Assembly: GCF_014385195.1 (NCBI RefSeq) | Contig: NZ_JACRTG010000016.1 | Location: 62,001 to 126,000 of the forward strand | Length of the DNA stretch: 64,000 nt | Direction of reading: 5' to 3' | From: Paratissierella segnis | GTDB taxonomy: Bacteria; Bacillota; Clostridia; Tissierellales; Tissierellaceae | In this document: positions 17,656-26,266 of the stretch, piece by piece | Layout: each line of letters opens with the position of its first letter | Position numbering within the stretch: position 1 is the first letter of the stretch | The notes under the pieces: model-generated | The model's input: only the letters and a program-made list of their open reading frames with translations | The model's database searches: none | What the model was told of the DNA's origin: nothing | Made by a program: the position numbers and the translations under genes

Positions 17656-17684
17656 TTATAAGATTTTCTCAAGGGTTTGATAAG
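17656..17684 (+). promoter_or_regulatory. putative third VanR box, now without an intact target
   Basis: TTATAAG-N4-TCTCAAG-N4-TGATAAG at 11-bp spacing, beginning just after the vanY stop, with a -10-like TAAGATAAAAT about 30 bases on. It would drive only the seven-codon frame at 17774 and whatever follows, so its original target gene seems to have been lost. Confidence 0.7.
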
Positions 17685-17773
17685 TTAAAAATCCGATATA
17701 GCCTGTTTAATTTCGGTAAGATAAAATTACTGAATCGGATCGCTCATATTTTTTATGATAGGAGGTTTTTAAC

Positions 17774-17797
17774 ATGAAAAGAAAACGAATTACATAA
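17774..17797 (+). pseudogene. start of a lost VanR-controlled gene
   Basis: ATAGGAGG and ATG begin a frame of seven codons (MKRKRIT) and a stop. A good promoter and ribosome binding site ahead of a seven-codon product suggest the 5' stub of a deleted gene. A short leader peptide is the alternative. Confidence 0.4.
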
Positions 17798-17897
17798 ACG
17801 TTTCTTTAGCTGTCAATTCACAGAATGAGAGAAGATTTTACATGTACATTAATATAAAAAATAAAAAAATATAATATAAAAATAAAGGAGAACAATT

Positions 17898-18998
17898 ATG
17901 AAAAGGAGAATTATAACAGTTTTAATAACAGGAGTAATTTGTATGTCAATGGTTGCGTGCAATCAACCTAAAGGTGTAAATTCAAAGCAAGCTGAAGATG
18001 AAACTAAAATAGATACTGTAAAAGAAGATATAAAAGATGTAGATGTAAAACTTGATGAAAACGGAATTCAATTTAATCTGCCCGGTAAATGGAAAGAGAA
18101 CGAGGGGAAAAATATAGATATATATAGACCCTTACCGGAAGAAAATATAGCAGGACAGATAGAAATTAGCTATATACTTGATGAAACTATAGCTAGGGGA
18201 TTCGCAATGAAAAAAGAAGCAGATAAAATTCCCAAAACAGATGAAGAAGCAATCCAAAAAGCTGTAGCAGAACTTCGGGAGTTATATAAAGAGTTTAAAG
18301 AATTATGCATCATAGTAACTATAGATACGAGCAAAACAGAAGGTAAGGTTCAAAAGGAATTATTCTCAAAATATGAAAATAAGGATTTAATAGAAAAAGT
18401 GGATAATTTCGAATTTTACTTATTATACAATAATAAGGCTGATGTCAATGGTTTATCAGAAAACTCTCAGAAAGCTTATGAAGAAGCCTATGGTGAAATT
18501 AAGAATTTTAAAAGTTTGATTACTACATATAAACCGGTATCAGAAACGGAAGCAGTAAGCAAAAATATAGTTAAATTTAAAACTAAAACGCTAGAAGGTA
18601 AGGAAATAGATAGTAGTATTTTTAAAGATAGTAAACTTACAATGATAAATGTATGGGGTACATTTTGCACACCCTGTATAGCAGAACTGTCTGACCTTCA
18701 AAAGCTTTCAGAGGAAGTTAAGAGCCAGAACGTTAATGTAATTGGCATTGTTTCAGATACACCCGATAAAGATAATGAAGAATTAGCAAAGGAAATCTTA
18801 TCTAAAAAAGGGGTGACATATACTAATATTATCCCAGATGAAACTATTATAAATAATATATTAGAAAAGATAGCATTAGTTCCTACTACCTTATTTGTAG
18901 ATAGTGAAGGAAATGTTGTTGGAGATTTAATTGTTGGTTCTAAAGGTACAGAAGAGTATAAGAAGGAAATTGTAGATAGGCTTAAAAATATAGAATAA
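17898..18998 (+). CDS. lipoprotein with TlpA-like thioredoxin domain
   Basis: 366 aa. Signal peptide with lipobox MVAC (Cys21) anchors it outside the membrane. Residues 45-210 form an unrecognised extracellular domain (FNLPGKWKENEG ...). Residues 225-366 are a TlpA/ResA-like thioredoxin fold with the redox motif Cys257-Thr-Pro-Cys260 in VWGTFCTPC and cis-Pro region VPTTLFVD. It probably reduces or oxidises extracellular thiols. The next genes, a CD1871A CXXC protein and a membrane ferredoxin, would form an electron path to it. A good RBS (AAAGGAG) precedes ATG 17898. Confidence 0.85.
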   Translation: MKRRIITVLITGVICMSMVACNQPKGVNSKQAEDETKIDTVKEDIKDVDVKLDENGIQFNLPGKWKENEGKNIDIYRPLPEENIAGQIEISYILDETIARGFAMKKEADKIPKTDEEAIQKAVAELRELYKEFKELCIIVTIDTSKTEGKVQKELFSKYENKDLIEKVDNFEFYLLYNNKADVNGLSENSQKAYEEAYGEIKNFKSLITTYKPVSETEAVSKNIVKFKTKTLEGKEIDSSIFKDSKLTMINVWGTFCTPCIAELSDLQKLSEEVKSQNVNVIGIVSDTPDKDNEELAKEILSKKGVTYTNIIPDETIINNILEKIALVPTTLFVDSEGNVVGDLIVGSKGTEEYKKEIVDRLKNIE

Positions 18999-19019
18999 TA
19001 ACATTTAAGAAGTAAAATG

Positions 19020-19114
19020 GGCTGTTGCAAAATAACACTAAACTATATTATATAGTACAGGTTTAGAAAACTTTACTATAAGATGTAGTGGGGGAGATGT
19101 ATTTTGCAACAGCC
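19020..19114. mobile_element. small inverted-repeat element (MITE-like)
   Basis: A 95-bp element with perfect 15-bp terminal inverted repeats (GGCTGTTGCAAAATA and its complement) between the lipoprotein and the CD1871A gene. The terminus resembles those of IS1182-type elements as I recall them. It has no coding capacity, and a palindrome CTATATTATATAG lies inside. It may also act as a hairpin in the operon mRNA. Confidence 0.65.
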
Positions 19115-19147
19115 GCATTATAAAAAAAGAGGAAGGGTGTGAAATTT

Positions 19148-19306
19148 GTGGATACAAGTAAGGTTAGTAAAAGTCAAGGATTCATAAAATATGGAGTTTT
19201 AATAATGAGTGTTTTTTTTATTTCTGTCGGAATATATAGAAATGAAGTAAAAATTGTATTACAGAAAGCAATAAACATATGTTTGGAGTGCATAGGGATT
19301 GGATAA
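19148..19306 (+). CDS. CD1871A-family CXXC protein
   Basis: 52-aa protein starting at GTG 19148. One membrane helix (GVLIMSVFFISVGIY), then a short tail ending ICLECIGIG, whose CLEC is the CXXC motif of the CD1871A family. Members are found beside TlpA-like and membrane ferredoxin genes in clostridial mobile elements. It is missed easily because of its size. It overlaps the next gene by eight bases, so the two are coupled. Confidence 0.8.
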   Translation: MDTSKVSKSQGFIKYGVLIMSVFFISVGIYRNEVKIVLQKAINICLECIGIG

Positions 19307-20174
19307 AAGAAGAATAACACAAATTATTGCAGCTATAACAACAAATGCAAATATAAATGGTTTTTTAAAAGGTACTATTTATAAAGGAAATACTAAAAAA
19401 ATATGTGTTCCTGGATTAAACTGTTACTCTTGCCCTGGAGCTATGGGGTCATGTCCTATAGGTTCTTTGCAGGCTGCTATAGGAACTGTAAAATATGACT
19501 TTTCATTCTATATAGTTGGACTAATGTCTTTATTTGGTGTTATTTTTGGAAGATTTATATGTGGATGGCTATGTCCATTTGGCCTTATTCAGGATCTATT
19601 ACATAAAATACATTCTAAGAAGATAAAAGTAAATGAAAAAGTAAATAATGTACTTAAATATTTAAAATATGTTATATTAGCATTGTTTGTTATACTATTA
19701 CCTATGTTTTTAGTAAATGAATTTGGAATAAGTCCTCCCTATTTTTGTGAATACATTTGTCCGGCGGGAACACTGGAAGGTGGCATACCATTAGTTTTAA
19801 TGAATGCATCCTTAAGAGGAAGTTTGGGATATCTATTTGGATGGAAGATTATAGTACTAAGTAGTATTGTGGTAGCTTCAATATTTATATACAGGCCATT
19901 TTGCAGGTATCTTTGCCCATTAGGAGCATTTTACGCTTTATTTAATAAAATGAGCTTTTATAAATATGAAGTAGACAAAAATAAGTGTACAAATTGCGGC
20001 GCTTGTGTACATAAGTGCAAAATTAATATAGAAGTTTATAAAAACCCTAATAGTGCTGAATGTATCAGATGTGGGGAATGTGTAAAAATATGCCCTGCAA
20101 AAGCCATAAAAAAAGGATTTAATTTTAGAACTTCCTGCTCTGCACGGCATTCGAAGAAAGACGTAGGTGCATAA
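19299..20174 (+). CDS. membrane 4Fe-4S protein (NapH/CcoG-like)
   Basis: 291 aa from TTG 19299. Several membrane helices alternate with conserved cysteines (NCYSCPGAMGSCP, CGWLCPFG, CEYICPAG, CRYLCPLGA). A C-terminal double ferredoxin domain follows (CTNCGACVHKCK and CIRCGECVKICPAKA). Such proteins pass electrons across the membrane; here the likely acceptors are the CXXC protein and the TlpA lipoprotein. The last residues (SCSARHSKKDVGA) look foreign, and the DNA changes character at about 20130, so the C-terminal tail may have been replaced by an insertion. Confidence 0.85.
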   Translation: MDKRRITQIIAAITTNANINGFLKGTIYKGNTKKICVPGLNCYSCPGAMGSCPIGSLQAAIGTVKYDFSFYIVGLMSLFGVIFGRFICGWLCPFGLIQDLLHKIHSKKIKVNEKVNNVLKYLKYVILALFVILLPMFLVNEFGISPPYFCEYICPAGTLEGGIPLVLMNASLRGSLGYLFGWKIIVLSSIVVASIFIYRPFCRYLCPLGAFYALFNKMSFYKYEVDKNKCTNCGACVHKCKINIEVYKNPNSAECIRCGECVKICPAKAIKKGFNFRTSCSARHSKKDVGA

Positions 20175-20554
20175 AAAACGGCCGCACAATTTCGAAGTTT
20201 GGCTGATTTCCACATCTTTTTCAAGTTACTAATTGTAAAAATATGCTTGGACTGTCTATGAAAAAATTATATTTCATATGGCAGTCCTATATATTACCCG
20301 AACTGCAACGCGGCTATGCCTGAATTGGAATTGCGCTTTACGGCGTTTAAGCACACTTGGTGCAAATACTAAATATTCATTGGATTTACAGCCTGTTTTG
20401 ACCTTGAAGTCCAAAGCTGCTCTTGTCAGGATGATTGCCCAATGAGAGAGTGGGGGTTATAGACGGAGCTTTACCGAACAGATGGAAATGAGAATCGCCA
20501 GTATTTTCATTGTATATGCAGATTGATTCCCCTGCAACCTTCCTGCGAAAGCGA
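20175..20554. other. junk spacer before recombinase remnant
   Basis: 380 bases with more G+C than the surroundings (for example GAACTGCAACGCGGC) and no reading frame I can assign. It lies between the abrupt end of the ferredoxin gene and the recombinase fragment, so it probably derives from a decayed mobile element. Confidence 0.45.
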
Positions 20555-21295
20555 AAGTTTGAAAGAGGAGAAATTTTTACAAAATATAAGAACTTTATGG
20601 GCTACACATGTATAGATGGAGAAATGGTAATTGTTCCTGAGGAAGCAGATGTAGTTAGAAAAATATTTGAATTATATTTACAAGGATTATCATTTGGACA
20701 AATAAAAATGTACTTAGAATCAATGAATATAAAAACTGTAACTAGAAATGAACATTGGGATTCATCGACTATCCAGAAGATGCTAAAGAACGAAAAGTAT
20801 AAGGGTGATAGCAGACTACAAAAGACCTATGTGGAAGATGTCATGACAGGGAAAAAGGTGAAAAATACTGGACAAGTGAGTAGTTACTATGTAAAAGATA
20901 GCCATCCAGCCATTATATCAGAAGGGATATTTGATAAAGTTCAGAAGGAAATGACTAGAAGATCAAGAGTAGTTTACAAAGAGGATGGTACAGTTGAGAA
21001 GACAGGTAAAAGATATACTAGCAAATATTTATTTGGAAACATATTAGAATGTTGGTATTGTGGGGCAGCCTATAGAAGAAGAGCTGAGAGAGGAAAGGTG
21101 GTTTGGAGATGTGGGACTAGGATGGAAAGTGGGAGAGATACGTGTGGTGATTCTCCTACATTGAATGAAGAGTGGATAAAGGAAATTTTAGCAAGAAATA
21201 TTTGTGAAGATAGAATTTATGATGAAGAAATAGTTAGAAATAAAGTTGATAGAATTTCAGTTTTCAATAAACATATAGATAAGATTAGGATCTAA
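20555..21295 (+). pseudogene. large serine recombinase, N-terminal catalytic domain lost
   Basis: The fragment begins at FTKYKNFMGYTCIDGEM and covers the recombinase domain (VVRKIFELYLQGLSFGQIKMYL, TIQKMLKNEKYKGD), a zinc ribbon (CWYCGAAYRRR ... CGTR) and a natural-looking end. The resolvase domain with its catalytic serine is absent, so it cannot catalyse strand exchange. It differs in sequence from the intact recombinase at 44104. It is probably the integrase remnant of the element that brought the van and redox genes. Confidence 0.85.
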
Positions 21296-21608
21296 TAATT
21301 ATAAAGGTGAACATTGTAAATATGTTTTAGAATTAATATGATTAATACTGATGATGATTGATATAATAATTTAGTTTATTTAAATGATAATCGAGTTTAG
21401 CTTGAGAAAAGCAAAAGTATGATATAAAATTGAGATAACCATATAACCTTAAATATTTGTTACAAATATTTAGATAAATTTTATGTGTTTTATCACATAG
21501 ATAATGTACTCTTTGCAAGGGGTAGTTTTAAAGGTTGCTATGGAAAAGAATATAATATAGCTTGTAGTTTGTAAAGTGCTTTAAAATTGAATTAGTTAAG
21601 GAAAAAAT
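21296..21608. other. AT-rich spacer, no gene seen
   Basis: About 310 bases between the recombinase remnant and the SIR2-like relic. A short ATTTGTTACAAAT palindrome near 21458 is the only feature seen. Confidence 0.35.
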
Positions 21609-21980
21609 ATGAAAACATTACTTATAGGAAATGGAATAAGCATATAGTTTGCTAAAAATGATATATCTAATAAAGTTTCCAATCCAGAATTTTATATCTA
21701 GGTATTTAAAATATATTGCAAACAAATTAGTGTTATTTAAAATAGCTAAGGCAACCTGCAAAAACGATGAATATACTTGCAATTAGAATTATAATGTAGC
21801 TTTCTAAAATACATTAAGATATTAGAATTTATTCATAAGTATTGGGAGTTTCTTTAAAAGTGGATGTCAATCCATTAATATATTTGTTAAAATCCTGATA
21901 TTAAATTATAGAGTTTTAAGGATATTAATTTAAAAATATGGGAGCATTTTAAAACTTTAAATTAAGAAATTAAATAAGAT
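21609..21980 (+). pseudogene. decayed SIR2-like gene start
   Basis: ATG 21609 opens MKTLLIGNGISI, a nucleotide-binding start like that of SIR2-domain defence proteins, then stops at once. Conceptual translation of the following bases gives more plausible fragments (FAKNDISNKVSNPEFYI ...) with many stops. About 370 bases seem to be gene debris. The family call rests on the first dozen residues only. Confidence 0.4.
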
Positions 21981-22001
21981 AAAAGAGAGGGAATATTGAA
22001 A

Positions 22002-23316
22002 ATGAATAAAGAAATGGTATCTACATTTTATGTCCAAGATAAAGTATTGGATTTTGATGATGCGAGGTTGGGGATCTAGATATGACTCAAACTCAGGAGT
22101 ATATACCTATATTTGCAATGAACTTGGATTAAGCTTTTATAATTATTCCGAAAATAATAATTTTGATGATGTTTGTAGCATGGCATTAACTGAAATGGAA
22201 AGTATATTTGGCTCACTTGATAATATTCCAAAATTATTTGACTATATCTTGATAGATGAAAGCCAGGACTTTTCAGAAAGTTTCTTTAAACTTTGTGAAG
22301 TTGTAACTTACGAGTCTATTATTATGGCAGGAGACACATTTCAAACAATTGTTGGCGAAGTACCGGAGGTTATCAGTACTGATTATGTTTTAAATCGGTG
22401 CTATAGGACAGATAATAGAACCTTAATGTTTTCACATGCTGTTGGACTAGGTTTATTTGAAGATACAAAAATTAACTGGTTTAAGGATGAAGAATGGGAA
22501 CTTTTTGGATATAGAATTTTAAAAAAAGAAAAGAAGGACGAAGTGAATCTACATCAATATACATTTACTAGAGAACCGATTCACCGTATAGAAACTAATT
22601 CTGTTGGTAATAAGAATAAATTTGCAGAAATTATAAATTCATTTAATGATTCATTAATGGATGATATAATTAAAGTTATAGACGAGATACGAACAAATAA
22701 CTCCACTGTAGAAGCTCGAGATATCGGAATAATCTTTATCCAACCAAATAAATTCACATATAATTTTATAGATAGATTAAGTGTTGAAATTAATATAAAG
22801 TATAAATGGAACACTATAAAAGGTTATGAAACTAAAGATACAGAAGCAAATAGTCTATTTATAACTAATGATTATAATATAAAGGGGTTAGAATTTCCAT
22901 TCATAATTTGCGTATTAACAAATAGGATAACTAACAATGTTAAGGCTAGAAATACACTATATATGGGAATGACTAGATCATTTATTAGTTCCATTTTAAT
23001 TCTTAAAAATGAGGAATCCTTAGCTGAAACTTGGGAAAAAGGATTGGAGCAAATAAGTAGCACAAATTCATTAATAGTGGATGAGCCTGATTCTGATCAT
23101 ATTATTGGAGAAATAACTATTATTCAAAGTTTAGAAAGTGATAATAGAACTTTAGATAAAGTTTGTGATGAAATATTTGATAACTTATTTATTCCTATAA
23201 ATAAACAAGCGAATTTAAAACAACAAGCAGTTATAGCATTGCTTGGTGATGATTGGACAGAAGAAAAAGTCTCAAATATTATTCAGATTAATTGGAAGAT
23301 GATGACAGATGATTAA
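22002..23316 (+). pseudogene. UvrD/Rep-like helicase, internally deleted
   Basis: ATG 22002 (GAGAGGG upstream) encodes about 24 residues (FYVQDKVLDFDDARLG) and then stops. A second frame continues from about 22050 to 23316: YTYICNELGLSFYN, Walker B DYILIDESQDFSESF, DTFQTIVGE, a middle domain, and the motif VI equivalent YMGMTRSFISSILIL. Walker A and the whole 1A domain are missing, so the join is a deletion with a frame change. No ATPase activity is expected. The SIR2-like relic upstream and the overlapping gene downstream suggest a former defence operon. Confidence 0.75.
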
Positions 23317-24001
23317 TGAACAAGAAAGAATTTTTGCAGGATTTATTGATTATGATATGCAAAGAATATTAAAAAACAAAATTAATAATAAATTAGATGT
23401 TATAAAGTTGATTTTATATACGGTAAGGTATATTTTAATTGGACATGCAGATATGGATTATGGTCATGGAAGTTTTGAGATTTCTTCTCCTAAAAAAGAT
23501 AGAAGAAGGATATACTTTTACCAACAATCTAAAGAATCGACGATTACTTACCCTTATAGAGTAAAACCAATTTCACAGCATGAATGGACAGTGAGCGATT
23601 CATTTGCAAGAGTTTCATTAGATTCAAAAACAATATCAATATTACTATCAATTTTTAATGAGATAAGTGATGATATGACTTATAATTTAGAAGATCTAAA
23701 CTATAAAGTAAACGATAGTTTAATAAATTTTGACAGTCTAGAAAGTAAGCATGATATTTCAATAGTTACATATCATTTACTGGCTAGAGATTATGGGTAC
23801 ATTAGGTATGATTATTGTGATTCACAAGGATATTTAGAAGAAAAGCCCCATGTTCATCCACGAAAACATTTGGACTTCAACTACAATGATTTGTCTATTT
23901 TCAAGATAGGTTTACATGAAAACAAAAATATAGTGCTAAAGGAATTAATTGATCCAAACGCCGATTGCTTATATTTAAGTAACTTTGAAGATTTTAAGTA
24001 A
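23309..24001 (+). CDS. hypothetical protein downstream of helicase relic
   Basis: 230-aa soluble protein overlapping the helicase end by eight bases, so originally cotranslated with it. Notable parts are GHADMDYGHGSFEISS and YHLLARDYGYIRYD followed by HVHPRKHLDF. I do not recognise the family. The frame is intact although its upstream partner is broken, so it may still be made from an internal start or be an orphan on its way to decay. Confidence 0.6.
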   Translation: MINEQERIFAGFIDYDMQRILKNKINNKLDVIKLILYTVRYILIGHADMDYGHGSFEISSPKKDRRRIYFYQQSKESTITYPYRVKPISQHEWTVSDSFARVSLDSKTISILLSIFNEISDDMTYNLEDLNYKVNDSLINFDSLESKHDISIVTYHLLARDYGYIRYDYCDSQGYLEEKPHVHPRKHLDFNYNDLSIFKIGLHENKNIVLKELIDPNADCLYLSNFEDFK

Positions 24002-24188
24002 AATATATTATCAGAAATACTAAAAAAGACCTTAAATTTAAATATGATATTAATAATAGGGTAAAGTATATCTATGCTTTGGTTTATAGTAAATATTGAT
24101 GTTAGCAATAATAATATAGAAATTTTAGAGAAATGATTAATGAATCTAATTGACTAGTTCCATTTCTATATTTAAAACATTAGAAATA

Positions 24189-24285
24189 TACACTGCCACC
24201 AAGGGGCTACTATCTCTTAGCGACATCATTATTGACCTCTCAACCCATGTGGAATGTGTTGTCTTGATTACAAGAGCGTTGTCAT
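24189..24285 (+). repeat. rlmD-tail repeat, copy F
   Basis: Left arm CTGCCACCAAGGGG and GACATCATTATTG, then codons for THVECVVLITRAL. The usual downstream hairpin part is absent; a purine/pyrimidine fold-back element begins right after it. Confidence 0.7.
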
Positions 24286-24290
24286 CTAGA

Positions 24291-24706
24291 ATAAAGTCCT
24301 GCTCTTTTAAATAAGGTCCTGCTTCTTCTATAATAAAGTTCTGCTTACTTCAAAAATTCCTTCCAATAATAAAGGAAGAAAAGCAGGAAGTAAATACAGG
24401 AAAAAGGAATAAAGGAAAGAATAAAACCAGGAAGTAAAGGCAGGAAAAAAGATAAGAGAGAAAAGCAAGAAATAGGCATAATGACTAAGGTTCAAGGAGC
24501 ATAAAAATGGATAAAAGATTGAAATAATAAGGGGAAATCCTTCATTTATTCAATGGTTTTATCCTTCTTTTTTACCCATTTCTAATCCCTATTCCCTGAA
24601 TCCTTCCCCCGGTTTTATCAAATCTTTATTCTAATTTTAATATAGTTTTGCTTCTGATTTTGAAAGAGGAAATGAAAAAAGAGGGAAAATAAGCAGAACT
24701 TTATTA
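24291..24706. repeat. fold-back element with strand-biased halves
   Basis: Starts with three 20-base tandem units (ATAAAGTCCTGCTCTTTTAA and variants at 24311 and 24333). A 17-bp terminal inverted repeat (TAATAAAGTTCTGCTTA, 24331-24347; complement 24690-24706) encloses about 340 bases. The left half is almost all purine (AGGAAGAAAAGCAGGAAG ...) and the right half mostly pyrimidine, so the transcript could fold into one long imperfect hairpin. No coding capacity. Confidence 0.6.
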
Positions 24707-24931
24707 TAAAGGGACAATAGGCTGATATCAAAGGCATTGAAGGTTTCTAAGTAAATATTGAAGTGTGTTTTATGTTCCCTTGAACTACGGTTTGAGGGAA
24801 AATTTTCTGTTAGGGGTAAGGTTTATATACTTAAAAAACAAATTAAGAGTTTCTTTAGACTTTTTTTATTGGTTCTTTAACTTTATATATCATAATGAGT
24901 ACATCAATTAAATTCATGGAGGTGCTTCATA

Positions 24932-25522
24932 ATGGAAAAATTTCATTTATATATAGTTCTTACAAGAACAAATACTGTGATGTCTAATCTCATCCGAATT
25001 TTTAAAAATGATGAGTATACTCATGCAGCTATTTCTTTAGATGAGGAACTCAATCATATGTATAGCTTTGGAAGAAGGAACACGTACAATCCCTTTATTG
25101 GAAGGTTTAGAAAAGAGGATATCAACGAAGGTGTATACAAGATTTGTAATACCTTGCCTGGTGCAATAATTGAGATTGAGGTATCCAAGGGGCAGTATGA
25201 AAAGGCAAAGGTACTATTAGAGCATTTCATTTCTAATAGCCACCTTTATAAATATAACTATAAGGGGCTTGTACATAGCTTGTTAAACAAACCAGTATGT
25301 AGCGATTATAGCTTTTTATGCTCAGAATTTGTATATCACATCTTAAAGGAAAGTGGCATTGTAGATATTAAGATATCAAGAAATCTGGTTAGACCTCAAC
25401 ACTTGCTGAACATTGGAGGTAGAATGATTTATAAAGGTAATCTCAAAGAAATAAAAGTATTAAAGAGCAATTCATATTCAAAAAAATTAAGAACAAGGAG
25501 GCTGAGTGCAATATATGAATGA
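24932..25522 (+). CDS. permuted papain-like (YiiX/NlpC-type) hydrolase
   Basis: 196-aa protein of the circularly permuted NlpC/P60-papain group. The catalytic His31 lies in EYTHAAIS and the Cys in FLCSEFVYHIL near residue 131. No signal peptide is visible, so it acts inside the cell, perhaps on a lipid or amide substrate. GGAGGTG precedes ATG 24932. The next gene (TVP38) begins within its last codons. Confidence 0.72.
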   Translation: MEKFHLYIVLTRTNTVMSNLIRIFKNDEYTHAAISLDEELNHMYSFGRRNTYNPFIGRFRKEDINEGVYKICNTLPGAIIEIEVSKGQYEKAKVLLEHFISNSHLYKYNYKGLVHSLLNKPVCSDYSFLCSEFVYHILKESGIVDIKISRNLVRPQHLLNIGGRMIYKGNLKEIKVLKSNSYSKKLRTRRLSAIYE

Positions 25523-26198
25523 ACCTAAGGATAAAATAAAATTTAACTTTTATATAATAACGATTATGGTTGGACTCATAGGGATATTTGTTTATATGAA
25601 ATCAAGTGGTATTTTAAATTATATGTCATCAGCTGAAGAATTTAAGAAATATATTGAGGGATATGGCAAGAAAGCCCATATAGTGTTTTTTATTGTTCAG
25701 TTCATATCCGTTATTATTGCTCCAATACCTAGCAATGTAAGTTCAGTGGTAGGTGGGGCAGTATTTGGCATGTGGGGTTCATTTTTTATAAGCATACTGG
25801 CAATCTTAAGCGGTTCTACTGTAGTTTTTATTCTTGGGAGAAGATTTGGAAGAACTTTTGCTGAACAGTTTATAAACCCTAAACTTTTAAATAAGTATGA
25901 ACAACATTTTTCATCCAAGAAAGGGGAACTATTACTTATACTACTATTATTTCTTCCGTTTTTCCCTGATGATGCTATCGGTTTTGTAGCAGGACTTAGT
26001 AAGATAAGTTTGAGTAGATATGTTATAATAATGATGCTTACAAGACCTTGGGAAATACTTGCTGCATCAGCATTAGGTTCTACAAAAATAATAATGCCAT
26101 TGTGGGTTTGGGGAGTATTAGCTTTAGTTGTTATATGTATAGCCAAAAATGGTGATATGATAGAAAAAAAGTTAGTTTCTATCATTAAGATAAGATGA
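25506..26198 (+). CDS. TVP38/TMEM64 (DedA-like) membrane protein
   Basis: 230 aa with about six hydrophobic segments. The core FISVIIAPIPSNVSSVVGGAVFG and GSTVVFILGRRFGR, then LLLFLPFFPDDAIGFVAGL, is typical of the TVP38/SNARE-associated family, which are probable lipid or undecaprenyl-phosphate flippases. GTG 25506 is five bases after AAGGAG and is the likelier start; ATG 25515 is possible. It overlaps the preceding hydrolase by 17 bases, suggesting joint expression. Confidence 0.85.
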   Translation: MQYMNEPKDKIKFNFYIITIMVGLIGIFVYMKSSGILNYMSSAEEFKKYIEGYGKKAHIVFFIVQFISVIIAPIPSNVSSVVGGAVFGMWGSFFISILAILSGSTVVFILGRRFGRTFAEQFINPKLLNKYEQHFSSKKGELLLILLLFLPFFPDDAIGFVAGLSKISLSRYVIIMMLTRPWEILAASALGSTKIIMPLWVWGVLALVVICIAKNGDMIEKKLVSIIKIR

Positions 26199-26266
26199 AT
26201 TTCATAAAATTTTTAACTATGGTAATATATAAAAAAACTAGAATTTTAGGCAGGTGTTAAGACGTA

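Noticed and set aside
24291..24352. The 20-base tandem units as a CRISPR array
   Set aside because: The units are contiguous with no spacers and only three copies; no cas genes anywhere in the window.
24360..24700. Possible CRISPR or group II intron in the purine-rich region
   Set aside because: No regular spacer-repeat structure and no intron domain V or reverse transcriptase; better described as a fold-back element.
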